The translations under genes and the position numbers were made by a program. Of a stretch of 64,000 bases of DNA, positions 47,130 through 57,611 are shown one piece after another. This DNA is from Protonemura montana (taxonomy: Eukaryota; Arthropoda; Insecta; Plecoptera; Nemouridae), in contig OX387607.1 in assembly GCA_947568835.1 (NCBI GenBank), positions 1,798,001 through 1,862,000 of the forward strand, given 5' to 3'. Below the pieces are notes generated by a model. The model did no database searches and was not told where the DNA came from. It worked only from the letters and a program-made list of their open reading frames with translations. Numbering within the stretch: the stretch's first letter is position 1; every line of letters starts with the position of its first letter.

Positions 47130-50100
47130 ATGGCGTCAACACCGGACCATGGAAAGCCATTCTCCAAGATGGTTGGTTTTGCCACGCCCAATGGATCCAT
47201 GTTCGAGGTCAACATGGCGGCTCTGTTGTTCCTCCGAGGCCTGAACAGCGGTCTCGACTTCCATCTGGCGACAAACGTGGACGGTGCAGGCGCGCTAGAC
47301 GACATCGTGTACCGAGTCTCCAACGCGGACGGTACCTCCAACACGTACTTCGTCCAACTCAAGCACAAGGAAACTCCGGGGACGCCGGAGAATCCATCAG
47401 GTAGCATCAGGAAAATGCTGATTGATTCAAAGGGCAAAAAGTCTCCGTTGCATTCTTATTTCAAAGCGTTTAGTGTAATAAAGAGGTCTGTAGCAACTTT
47501 GTCGGACGGTGAGAAGCCGTTTTATTTGGATGGTATTAATATTGACGACTGCATATTTGTGCTGTACACCAATGCGGTATTTGAAGATGTTTTGAGTGAT
47601 GACCGCTCAAAGCTGTTGAGTTTTTTTGAGAATGCGACCCGATTCCTTGCCTCGGGCTCTGGAATTATCTTTGACTTCCATCCGAATGGGACCAGCGACG
47701 TGGAAAAAGATGTACTGAGATGTTTGTCGGTGAATGAGGATCCTAAAAAAAATGAAGAGTATGCCCTCGAGAATGTACCGACTTTTTTGGGCCAGTTTTT
47801 TGTATTCTGTGGTCAATCGGGTGTAGGAAACTTGAATAATTTTATAAAATTTGAACTGGCTAAAGTGAAAGATTCGAGAGTCAGGGGCGTCGACGTGAAT
47901 CGACTGTGCGAAAGTTTCGTGCACGAGATGAAAGAATGGTGGGAAAAATCGTGTTATACTTTGCACAAAACGAGCGTCATTCTTGACAAAGCACGAGCCA
48001 GGATCGAGGTTGAGGACCGCTCGGTGCTGGAAAAAGGACGTTATTTTATGAACGCATTGTGCTTCAAAGAAAGTGCACTTTCAATGTTTGCAGAGAGCAT
48101 AATTAGGAAGTTCTCATTGGTTGTTGTCGAAGCAAGCGAAGGCTCTTTTCGGCTGAGCTACACAAAGTTTCACAGAGCTACCTCGGACTCACACCTGTTG
48201 TTCAGCATCCAGGGTTTGTTGAGCAACAAAGATGGCGTCATTTCTGAAATAGAAGGTGGCAGAGTCCGACGCCTTGTGGTATGCGCTGCCGATTTGAAGC
48301 CAGACTCCGACAGCTGTTTGTGCCTTGTCGAAGTGTGTGCTCAGCTTGAAACCTACAACGGACAGGTCGTGGTATTTGCGAATGACACTGAAATGCTTTT
48401 TGACAAACTGAAGGAGAAGTTCTTACTCAGTGAGCGGATTGAAGACACATTTAATTTTTCTCAGTTGACGAAAGATTCTCAAAATGTCATTCTGGAGAAG
48501 GAGTTCTTGCATCAAAACTGCAAGACAAGTGTTCTGAAGCTGCTCGGTAATGATCCCAACAATACGTGCTACATCGATGCGGTCACTGTGCTACAAATGG
48601 TTGATTGGAAAGAAGATTTTCTGGACGCGCCTGCACTAGCCGAAAGTATCGATTACTTTGTAGATCGCGTTCTAGAGCAGACCAATGTTGTGAACGAAAG
48701 TTACCTGAAATTAAATCCCGTCCAGGGGAGAAATTTAGTAGAAAACTCGTCAATGCAACACGTTCAGTCGATCTTTCTGGACGGAGACGAAAGTTTAGAA
48801 CGTAGTGCTCACGAAACAATACAAACACACTTTCAGTCCTGCGTTTATCCTGGACGTAAGAGCGATTCGTCGCTGTTTTTTGGTCCTCTTTTCACTATTG
48901 GCAAATTTAAATGTAATTTCATTTGCGTCGGACGCTCAATCGCCCTGCAAATGCGATCCACCGAGTCAGGATATGGCAGCAATTTGTTCCTAATCAAAGT
49001 CACAAACAAACAAGATGCACACGAGTTATCCAAATGTCACAATTCGTTGCATTTCTTCTCGCTGCAAGGAGGGGTGCTGTACTGGATTAAATCGGATACT
49101 TCGAACAATGTATTACCGAAACACCTGCACAGAACTGTTTCGATCACTCCATGTTCCCAGGTGGTACAGAAAACAGACAAAGAGCAGGGCTATGACACAG
49201 GCAAAATAATTGCCAACAGGAGGCTGGAGATAGTTTGTGGGGAACCGGGTATGGGAAAGTCAACGCTGATGACCCATCTTGCCTTGGAAACAAAGGCACG
49301 ATTTCCTGATTCTTGGATCATACTTCTTTCCCTGAACGACCACACCGACTTGTTTGACGACCGCCAACTTTACAAAGATGCTATTAAGTACCTGTTGGCA
49401 GCAGTGTTTCAGTCTCAGTTCGGCTTGTCACATACGTTGTTTAGGATAGCGCTGCAGAACACTGAAAATGTCGTCGTCATTTTGGACGGATACGACGAAA
49501 TCGCGCCGCGATATGTTCCGCAATGCCGTGAGTTAATACAAAGTATTTGTAAAACAAAAGTAAAACAAATATTGGTGACCACTCGCAACTCGATGCAAGC
49601 TGATCTCGAAGATTTTCTGATGACATTTGCGATAAAACTGCGTGAATTCGACGAGCAGGATCAGAGACGATTTCTGAAGCTTTATTGGAGGGTTTCTAGG
49701 GAGAAAGCCCACAGTGCTGGTACCAACATTTTATCTGAGGAGGAATTGGACGCCTTCGTAACATTTCTTTTGACGAAGACTACTCAAGCTATCAGTGACC
49801 AGCAAAAGGAGTTTATGAGTATTCCTCTGCAGGCCCAGATGGTCGGCGAGGTTTTTGAAGACTACGTAATTTCCGAAAGCCGGGAACATTTTGACCCTGA
49901 TGAAAAACTCGATGTTCTCAATTTGCTGAACAAATTTGTGGAAAAGAAACTGCATGTTTATCTTCAAGGCAGACTGAAAGTGAAACCAACAGACACCAAC
50001 TACAAATCTCACGTCAAGCCCCACAGACGTGACTTCGAGAGAAACCACTCGATGGCCGCTCTGGTCTTGATACTCGGCCAAGAAGACGTGGAACTGTTGC

Positions 50101-52703
50101 ACTCGAAAGACATAGCCAAGAAATCGGGGAAGTTCTTGGAAAGCATTGTCGATGGCAGAGACAAGACTGGATTCATTGATCGCGTGGTGAACGGCAAGCC
50201 ACGCTTCATTCACAGAGTTTACGCAGAATATTTTGTGGCAAAATGGTTCGAAAAACACTATGCCAAGAACGCCGAGTTTTTGCAAAAGCACCTTTACACT
50301 GAAAACTTTAAAGTGATCAGAGAAATATTTGATCTCTTGCTTGCCAGGGGATGTCAAAGTAAGCTTCACCTTGCAGTTATAAAAGCAAATGTCGCTCAGG
50401 TTCAAGACTTGATTCAAGCTGGGGCAACTCTTGAAGAAACGGATGGTGGAGGCAGAACGGCCCTCCATTTAGCTGCAACCCTGCATTCAACTATTAGAAA
50501 AGATTACGAGGACATAAAAAAAGATGACGCGGACACAATTTTAAATTTCCTTCTCTCGGGTACCGAAGTGTTCAACCTTGAAGATAATGTTTTCAACGGT
50601 TCGCCTCTTCAGTACGCCAGTGTAACAAGATCATGGTACGCCATGGACATGATAATACGTCACACTCCCGACGAAGCATGGCAGGACGGTTGGGACTTTG
50701 AAAACAAAGAAATGTTGAAAACAGTTTGCGAGAAGGACATGGCGAATCTCTTGCAGGCCTGCTTGAACCAAGGACTTTCTGTCGATCACTGCATTGAATA
50801 TCTCTCAGAATCCAACGCAATACAATCACTTTTACTCTGTTCTTGTAAGGCGGGAAGCCTGAAAGTGTCAAGACTTCTCATCAACAGTGGAGCCAACATG
50901 AGAGTCGTTAATGCACAAGGGGAGACGTCGCTACATCTCGCGGCGAAATCAAGAAACGCTCAAACGATTCGACTGCTGATTAACGAATATCGTGAAACCC
51001 TCCACAACGACTGTAAGGCTAGAACGACTGAAGCACCTGTGAGATTTATTAGCGAGACTGAGAGAGCCCAGTTTATAAGTGCTGTTGACAACGACGGCAA
51101 CAGCGCACTTCACATTTGGTCAGCCAGGCTTAGAGGATTTTCGTCTGAAGAAATATTGGAACTGGCAACCGAATCGCTGGACGTCGTCAAACTTCTGGTT
51201 ACCGCCGGCGCTAGTTTGACGCAAGAAAACAATTTGAAGCAGACGCCGTTGATGTTCGCTGCCACGAATTATCATGCAAATATTGTGGAATTCATGTTGA
51301 AAAACTTGGAAGTTCATAGAGTCGGTCCTGGCGACGAGCTTGTTCCTGTGAATACCAAACAGGATGGATTGGACTACATCAACAAAAGAGACGCGAGTGG
51401 TTTGAGTGCACTTCAACATGCTATTGTTAAGATGCGATCCGATGAGGTTATACCCTGTCTAATCAAACATGGCGCCGATGTGCGCAGCGCTGACAAAAAT
51501 GGCCGCACAGCGTTAATATCGGCGATTTTAAGTCATCGTGGAGATAAAGTCGTGACGGATTTATTGAACGCTGTCGATGGTGACAAAGCAGACTTTGTGA
51601 ACATGCGCGATGCGGAGGGCAACACCGCAGTACACTACTCGATATCAGAATATCAAAGAGAAGTCTTCCTATTTCTGGTTGAGGCTGGCGGAAATTTCTT
51701 ACAGGAAAATGGTGTTGGAGAAACTCCCCTGCGGCTTGCTGTTAAGCGTAATTTCGCAGAGGTTATCGAAGACATTTTCCGGTTCTTTAATGAAAAGCAA
51801 GATACAAAGACGATAGGAGAAAACGAGTCGCTAGTGTCTGAAAAATCAGCTCACATTAACACGAAAGACGAGAAAGGTTTTACTGTTCCCTCTCAAGCGG
51901 CCTTGAGAGGGAACGCGAAAATTGTATCTTGCTTGATCAAACACGGAGCTGATGTGAGAGTCATCAATGAAAATGGCTTTACACCCTTGCAGGTGGTAAT
52001 CAACACAGGTATATCCCACGACAGCGTCATCATTGCTTTACTGGACGCTCTCGACGAGAAGAGCCGAGCAGACTACGTGAATTCTAGATCACCCGACGGT
52101 TCCACTGCATTGCACAATGTCTGCAGTTTAGATATCATTATGATCCTTCTTAAGGCTGGTGGAGACTTAAGTCTACCAGACTCTGACGGTCACAATCCGT
52201 TTATGATACAGGCCATGGGCGGCCCCTATTCGGAAACTGTTGATTTCATGCTGAAACATTTGGTTGACAAAGGTGTGACGGGGTACATGGAAGCCAGAAA
52301 CAATGAAGGTTTAACGGTATTACATTTAGCAGCCTATAATGGCTACGCGGAGACCGTCAGGGTATTGCTCACTGACGAGGACGCCGATATTTGGAGTCCT
52401 GATGGAGACTTTGGTGGCACGCCCTTACATTGGGCTGGAAAAACGAATAGCGACGTTGTTAAGGTGCTGCTCGATGCTTGTGAGTCCAAGAGGAGGGAAT
52501 ATGTCAACTTCGGTGATGCTTCAGGGGACACTGCTTTACATTGGGCGGTCGAGGATGGGAATTTAGATTCTGTCCGGGTTCTTGTTGAGGCTGGCGCGGA
52601 GGTAACACTGGCAAATAAAGATGGAGTAACGCCACTGGCGGCAGCAGCGGAAAGCGTGGACAGTAATATCTGGTATTTTTTAAACAATTTGGTAAATGAT
52701 TAA
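47130..52703 (+). CDS. NLR-like protein: nuclease-like domain, NACHT ATPase, ankyrin repeats, 1857 aa, single exon
   Basis: One uninterrupted frame; the first ATG (GAAGATGG context) follows an in-frame TAG at 47109. Residues about 15-150 look like a PD-(D/E)XK nuclease core of the Cap4/DUF4297 kind: E26 in a helix, LATNVDGAGALDDIVYR with D57/D58, then a strand FVQLKHK with Q76 and K78 as the QxK pair, and LYTNAVFED further on. Residues about 150-690 have no domain I recognise. A NACHT/STAND ATPase follows: Walker A GEPGMGKST at 704-712, Walker B VVVILDGYDEI at 781-791, and LVTTR (sensor) at 815-819, with a helical region to about 1065. From about 1070 to the end are roughly 19 ankyrin repeats (GRTALHLAA, GETSLHLAAKSRN, GLTVLHLAAYNGYAETVRVLL, GDTALHWAVEDGN). 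The lack of introns contrasts with the intron-rich neighbours and suggests retroposition or transfer. Inference: the ankyrins sense a ligand, NACHT oligomerises, and the nuclease-like domain is the effector. Cytosolic, since there is no signal peptide or membrane segment. Confidence 0.9.
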   Translation: MASTPDHGKPFSKMVGFATPNGSMFEVNMAALLFLRGLNSGLDFHLATNVDGAGALDDIVYRVSNADGTSNTYFVQLKHKETPGTPENPSGSIRKMLIDSKGKKSPLHSYFKAFSVIKRSVATLSDGEKPFYLDGINIDDCIFVLYTNAVFEDVLSDDRSKLLSFFENATRFLASGSGIIFDFHPNGTSDVEKDVLRCLSVNEDPKKNEEYALENVPTFLGQFFVFCGQSGVGNLNNFIKFELAKVKDSRVRGVDVNRLCESFVHEMKEWWEKSCYTLHKTSVILDKARARIEVEDRSVLEKGRYFMNALCFKESALSMFAESIIRKFSLVVVEASEGSFRLSYTKFHRATSDSHLLFSIQGLLSNKDGVISEIEGGRVRRLVVCAADLKPDSDSCLCLVEVCAQLETYNGQVVVFANDTEMLFDKLKEKFLLSERIEDTFNFSQLTKDSQNVILEKEFLHQNCKTSVLKLLGNDPNNTCYIDAVTVLQMVDWKEDFLDAPALAESIDYFVDRVLEQTNVVNESYLKLNPVQGRNLVENSSMQHVQSIFLDGDESLERSAHETIQTHFQSCVYPGRKSDSSLFFGPLFTIGKFKCNFICVGRSIALQMRSTESGYGSNLFLIKVTNKQDAHELSKCHNSLHFFSLQGGVLYWIKSDTSNNVLPKHLHRTVSITPCSQVVQKTDKEQGYDTGKIIANRRLEIVCGEPGMGKSTLMTHLALETKARFPDSWIILLSLNDHTDLFDDRQLYKDAIKYLLAAVFQSQFGLSHTLFRIALQNTENVVVILDGYDEIAPRYVPQCRELIQSICKTKVKQILVTTRNSMQADLEDFLMTFAIKLREFDEQDQRRFLKLYWRVSREKAHSAGTNILSEEELDAFVTFLLTKTTQAISDQQKEFMSIPLQAQMVGEVFEDYVISESREHFDPDEKLDVLNLLNKFVEKKLHVYLQGRLKVKPTDTNYKSHVKPHRRDFERNHSMAALVLILGQEDVELLHSKDIAKKSGKFLESIVDGRDKTGFIDRVVNGKPRFIHRVYAEYFVAKWFEKHYAKNAEFLQKHLYTENFKVIREIFDLLLARGCQSKLHLAVIKANVAQVQDLIQAGATLEETDGGGRTALHLAATLHSTIRKDYEDIKKDDADTILNFLLSGTEVFNLEDNVFNGSPLQYASVTRSWYAMDMIIRHTPDEAWQDGWDFENKEMLKTVCEKDMANLLQACLNQGLSVDHCIEYLSESNAIQSLLLCSCKAGSLKVSRLLINSGANMRVVNAQGETSLHLAAKSRNAQTIRLLINEYRETLHNDCKARTTEAPVRFISETERAQFISAVDNDGNSALHIWSARLRGFSSEEILELATESLDVVKLLVTAGASLTQENNLKQTPLMFAATNYHANIVEFMLKNLEVHRVGPGDELVPVNTKQDGLDYINKRDASGLSALQHAIVKMRSDEVIPCLIKHGADVRSADKNGRTALISAILSHRGDKVVTDLLNAVDGDKADFVNMRDAEGNTAVHYSISEYQREVFLFLVEAGGNFLQENGVGETPLRLAVKRNFAEVIEDIFRFFNEKQDTKTIGENESLVSEKSAHINTKDEKGFTVPSQAALRGNAKIVSCLIKHGADVRVINENGFTPLQVVINTGISHDSVIIALLDALDEKSRADYVNSRSPDGSTALHNVCSLDIIMILLKAGGDLSLPDSDGHNPFMIQAMGGPYSETVDFMLKHLVDKGVTGYMEARNNEGLTVLHLAAYNGYAETVRVLLTDEDADIWSPDGDFGGTPLHWAGKTNSDVVKVLLDACESKRREYVNFGDASGDTALHWAVEDGNLDSVRVLVEAGAEVTLANKDGVTPLAAAAESVDSNIWYFLNNLVND

Positions 52704-52760
52704 TGAAATGTGTAGGTCTAACAGTTATTTAATTTTATTATTATTGTTTTTTTAAATAGT

Positions 52761-52766
52761 AATAAA
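52761..52766 (+). promoter_or_regulatory. Polyadenylation signal AATAAA
   Basis: AATAAA lies 58 bases after the stop codon of the NACHT-ankyrin gene, in AT-rich sequence, a normal position for a short 3' untranslated region. Confidence 0.6.
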
Positions 52767-54161
52767 TACAATGTCTTATAAAATAACCTCAGCAAGAAGT
52801 AGCCACCAGTGCAATATCTGGTCAAGCAAATAAGTAAATACACTGAATAACATTGGCTTGCTCTGCGCCCAAATATTGATTTAATTAAGAAGTTGTTATT
52901 TTCACAATCTATTTTTGTATTTTTAATTGTGTTTTGTACATTTAATTGTGTATTATGAAATGAATGCGTGATTGAACAATTTGAAAATCTATAGATTTTA
53001 TTTATTTGTTGTATTAAATTCCGGCTGGAATCCAATGCAGCACGAATTTATCCATCTCATTTCGGCAAGGTAATTGAAAATACACACTACGTGAAGCAGA
53101 TACAAATTATGGTCGGATTTTGGCTAGGATCTTGATGCATTTTTGGTTTTGTGCAAGCAGAGACCCTTAAGTTCTTGCTCGCACTTGTCAGGAGCTTTAA
53201 TTCCTTTCTTAAAGCCCTAGTATTAATCGCCATCCACAGCGACCAATTTAAAACAAAATCAAACACTACCCAATGTTTTCATCACCGTCATATACCGCGT
53301 AACATCTAATAGCTAATCATCAGTGTGTGATCTACAGGTGGAAGAATGTCAGATATGTACGAGCTGGTGGCGCCACCTCGTATAATGATTGTGTTATAAC
53401 TAGATTGTCTGCAATCACGCCGTTGCCCAAATCATTCCTCACGATGACCAGCATCGCAGACCTTTACACGTAACAGGGAGAGCAACGAGACAGAGACGCA
53501 ACCAACAATCGTGGTCAACACAGACAAGGAGGGAACACGTTCTAGGTCTGTACGCTCCAGACCCCCCATTATGAATTATGATGGCCAGCTATATCAACAA
53601 AGCGAACCTATATACTTATCTCTGGACTACAATTAACCTCCCCCTCGCGCCGTGCCCCGCGTCCGGCCTTCCTATACTTCATGGTAGACTCATTGATACC
53701 CGAGGTGGTCTAATCTGTGGCGAATAGACTGGTCCTCTTGGTAACGTGTGTTACTATACGTTGAGGTCGAGATGCTCATCCACTTAGGATGCCGGGAGTA
53801 CGTACTACCCCAATCATTTGTGGGTCCCATTCATTCAGACTTTGTAGACTTAGAGTGGATTAGATTTCCGGTTGGTTTTTTTGTTGTTGCGTTGCGTACG
53901 CTTGGTGAATTTTTGTCTTTCTTGTGATGAGATCGATCAGGGTGATTGCAGATTTTGTTGTGGTGTGTTGATGGGATGATTTGTTGCAATTTGGTGGCGG
54001 TTATTCTGCAATGGTGGTCTTTGTCGAATGACAGAAAATGGTTCTGAGTGAATCTGAGTATGTTAAATATAGAATCAAGACTGTCTTATTACGATAGACG
54101 GTAGAGAAAGGGAAATTGAGGGGATCCCTTATCCCAACCCGCGAAAGCTGGAATATGTGTG
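52767..54161. other. No gene recognised
   Basis: Beyond the 3' end of the NACHT-ankyrin gene the sequence has mixed composition with no convincing frame. The stretch around 53530-53700 is GC-richer but has stops in all frames. Confidence 0.5.
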
Positions 54162-54224
54162 TACGGATAGCTCAATTGGTAGAGAACCAGACCGGAGGTC
54201 CCGGGTTCGTATCCCGGTTCGGTT
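54162..54224 (+). pseudogene. tRNA-like sequence lacking the anticodon loop
   Basis: GGATAGCTCAATTGGTAGAG is a good D-arm with box A, and CCCGGGTTCGTATCCCGG a perfect T-arm with box B. Between them the anticodon arm is reduced to CCAGACCGG, too short for a stem with a 7-base loop, and the acceptor ends do not pair. It is a tRNA pseudogene or the head of a SINE. Confidence 0.7.
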
Positions 54225-56334
54225 GCATATATTTCCAGTCTAGCTCCATTTCCAAATACACCAATATTTCACCGAGAACTCCTAAGTGTTGCCTGATTTT
54301 CTGTGGTTAGTATTTGGAAAACCGAACGGGTCCGAATGCAGACTTCATTTGCCATATTCTTCCAGACAAAATACATGCTTGGCCAGCGCGTTGAATCGGG
54401 AAGTCGACAAGGTTTTACTTGCACGAGAATATCAGCTCTTTTTTCTTCAGATCTAAGACTTGGTTAATCTTAGATTACAATCAGACTATTGACGTTTCTA
54501 TGTAGACGGATTGACGTTATTCGACAAACCTACATAAATAAATCTGTGGTCTTTCTTTCTCTCGTGTCCGCTATCAATTATGTACGCATATAAACCTACC
54601 TTTTTATAATACTTAGGTAGAAAAAATCTTATTTGATCTAGAGATTTATTTGTTCAATATCAGCTAGTGGTATTGACAGATACGTGCACATGTGTAGGCT
54701 TCGCTTACGGTAGTCCTTGGTTCATGTCCCCGTGTAAACGCAGGTCTGTGTCATATCTTAGAACACATGTCACCGACTTGCAAGGCGGTGGACGGCTCGT
54801 TTTGAGTTATGTTTGATTACCACTTGTGCGCCGCAGTGTTGAGAAGGCGGTGGGAAATTCATTAAACAAATCGTTGTCTAAATATGACGAGTTGATTTGT
54901 ATTTGCAAAACGCAGGTTTCAGAAAAAACGTTCAGTGTACATGTGCAAAGTTTACGTTCGCTGTTTGCCGAAGCTGTCGGTGATTGTGAGAAGCTTGGAA
55001 GTCAGAATAAATAGCTAAACTGTGGACATTAAATGTCACTGAGATTTAACGGTTCGTTATTCGTTGACTCGACCATGTTTAACGGGCCTTTACAACCCTT
55101 TTTAAAAAACTGGCACGTGGTTACAAAGCCTTCGAAACACAGATAGACATAACCTAGCAATCAGTACCAATTTTTAATAAATTCTCGCTTATAAAGAAAC
55201 AAATAAGCGAATCAAACACTATATTTAAACAGCATTTAAGGTGGATTCAAGACTCCGTGAGAACCTTTTCGAACCTTGGACCCTTGCAGTTTGCAATCTA
55301 TTACTGATATCCTCTGGGTAAATCAGCGTTTAGTGACCAAATTTTGAAGAACATCACTGGAATCAGATTCCCATCCCTCTGAGCCACCCGCACCCTTAGT
55401 TTCTTAGCTTTAAAGATCTTAGCTTTACCTATACATCTCTGTCAAGAAAATGTAAATCCATTAACTATGTAAACGTATAATTACAGCTAAGCTCATAATT
55501 TTAAAATGTTCTTTTTACGTTCAAATCAGATATTTTACGAAAAATGTAAATAAAGCCCATTAAATAATCACATCCGAGACAGGAGCCGAGTTGAAACTTG
55601 AAGCAGGCAGGTAATCGAAAAATGACAAGCTTGACCGAGCCCAAACATGAAACTGATTTATTTTGTCCATCACGTGGATAAAATAACGCGAGAGCGTTCA
55701 GCGTGCTTTAATTAGGACCCAGGCGAATTAGAATATCAACTGGCGTCTTCTGTCTTCTTCTTGTGCCTGGCCGATTGGATGATATGCAAGATGGGAGATT
55801 ACAGATGCATATCGCCTGTCGATACTGCGAGGGGTGCACAAAAGCAAAGCACACTGTCGTCTTGCAAATAAAGTCATGGGAAATTTGTTGCGAAACGATA
55901 TTTCCTTTCAAAAAGTGTGAAAATATAATCGATAATTAATAAATATTTACAGTATTACAGTATAAGCTTTGATGCATAGCAGGAGTACAGAAAATTGTCA
56001 GCTGATACGTATATTTACATACTTTTTAAATAGACATCGAGAACCGAAAATCTTATGCCAAAATTGGACTTTCAATTTCAGTTCACTGAGAAAATTACAA
56101 AAATTGATTTACCTTTCCGTACTGTCAAACTAAAACTAACTTACATTTTTAAGTTTGGAGCACATCGCAATTGCTCTGTCTTGTGGAAAAGTGCGGACAC
56201 TTTGAAAATGTGACGGCTGCTGGTGCTTGTGTTATTTAAAAACTGAGCCCTGTGTTGTGCCGATCGACCAGTTCCCTAGTAAAAACATTGGTAACTAATT
56301 GACCAGTTCCCTGGTATATGAAACCCGCGTTATG
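54225..56334. other. No gene recognised
   Basis: A 62-codon plus-strand frame at 54826-55014 has a protein-like composition but no recognisable family and no splice context I can defend. The rest is AT-rich with short frames. Confidence 0.45.
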
Positions 56335-56425
56335 TGAAATCTGATTTAAATTGCAAACGCTTGCAATGCGTGGGGTATTATAATTTTTTGAGATGGTAGT
56401 AGTATTCCTATTAATAGCACAGCGC
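56335..56425 (-). mobile_element. Family A tail fragment
   Basis: On plus, TTAAATTGCAAACGCTTGCA and ATGCGTGGGGTATTATAAT, then TTTTTTGAGATGGTAGTAG, match the conserved tail seen at 25745 and 29700. Confidence 0.7.
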
Positions 56426-56789
56426 ATTACGTTAAGACAAATATTATTGGTGGCATCTTTTGGAAGCATATTTGGTCTCAGCGGGAATCATACGCCTTCC
56501 GAGTTGCAAACTGGAAATAACCGTTGAAATTGTTAAAACATAGGAATCACTAGGTGTTCGCTTCGACTCTTGAGTTCCACTGCAATCATCCAAGAATAGA
56601 TATCTAGATACAGATTTATGAATTTACGAATTTTTAACTGTAAGACAATTTCTAAAAGCCCATTTGACTCTTGAACTGTTTGAAAGTCCCTCCCAAGCAG
56701 AGTGAAATGAAGATCAAAGCTTGTTTATTTATGAAACAACTGCCCCTAGCGCTCTTACAAACCTCCTTGGTCTCATTATGATAACGGCC

Positions 56790-57110
56790 ATCGAGTTTAT
56801 ACGTATAGTCGGAAGATCAGCGTTAATGCTAAGCTGTCTGCTGAGCAGACGAGCCGGCAACACGTGGTAACGGTAGGTGCCACCCGATGGCGCTTGCGAC
56901 AATCCTTTTAAACAAACCTCTTTAATTAAATAATTACGACTCAAAATATCGATACATGTTTATCAATCATTGAGGTAAACATTCAATAAAGATTAATTGA
57001 GCGTAAAACAGTCTCAAATGCAAGTAATCTGCGAGGTATAACGAAATGAAATTTCTTACACTCGAAACGACGGTGATTCCATCTAGAAGCGTCCTCTATT
57101 TTTGCCTGTA
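56790..57110 (+). mobile_element. Miniature element, family B, longest copy
   Basis: This copy carries every segment found in the partial copies: GAGTTTATACGTATAGTC, CGAGCCGGCAACACGTGG, GGTGCCACCCGATGGCGC, CATGTTTATCAATCATTGAG, AAAGATTAATTGAGCG and GCAAGTAATCTGCGAG. It ends about 65 bases before the palindromic relative at 57167. Non-coding. Confidence 0.8.
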
Positions 57111-57166
57111 AAGCAGTAATGAAGCTGCAATTGTTGAACAGTTCAACGTTAGCACTACGGTAGTGA

Positions 57167-57611
57167 GGTATGACCGTTGAGTTGTAGGTTCTAGGTATAG
57201 GCAGAACGTTAATGTTACACTTTCTGCGTGAAAGATGGCCGCCAAATGACTTTAACCTTACCGACAAAAAAGCAGAGTACCGGAACATCACGTTAAGTGG
57301 AGCTACTGTCGTATGAAATTTAATTTTGATATTTCTCGTAGGTTAACTCGCTTTTGAGACTTTTCATGCTCAAAAAATCTCCATCAATGTTTACCTCAAC
57401 GATTGATATACACGTAACGATATTAAAAAGCGAGTAACCTACGAGAAATATGGAAATTAAATTTCATACGACAGTGACTCCCCTTAACGGGGTGTTCCGG
57501 TACTCTGCATTTTTGTCGGTAAAGTAGTCAATTGGCGGCCATCTTTCACGCAGAAACTGTAACATTAACGTTCTGCCTCTACCTAGAACCTGCACACTCA
57601 ACGGTATGACC
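57167..57611. mobile_element. Palindromic miniature element with perfect 9-bp target duplication (Mutator-like)
   Basis: The element spans 57176-57602 between exact duplicates GGTATGACC at 57167-57175 and 57603-57611. Ends are GTTGAGTTGTAGGTTCTAGG and CCTAGAACCTGCACACTCAA. Arms of about 190 bases are inverted repeats of each other. It is highly similar to the copy at 30979. A 9-bp duplication with long inverted ends is the Mutator-like signature. No transposase. Confidence 0.88.

Noticed and set aside
47006-47437. A 143-codon minus-strand frame
   Set aside because: It is the complement of the 5' end of the NACHT-ankyrin gene, whose plus-strand domains are unmistakable. Other minus frames across 47600-52690 are rejected for the same reason.
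54826-55014. A 62-codon frame with protein-like composition
   Set aside because: No family resemblance, no supporting splice sites or neighbouring exons, and a length expected by chance in this much sequence.
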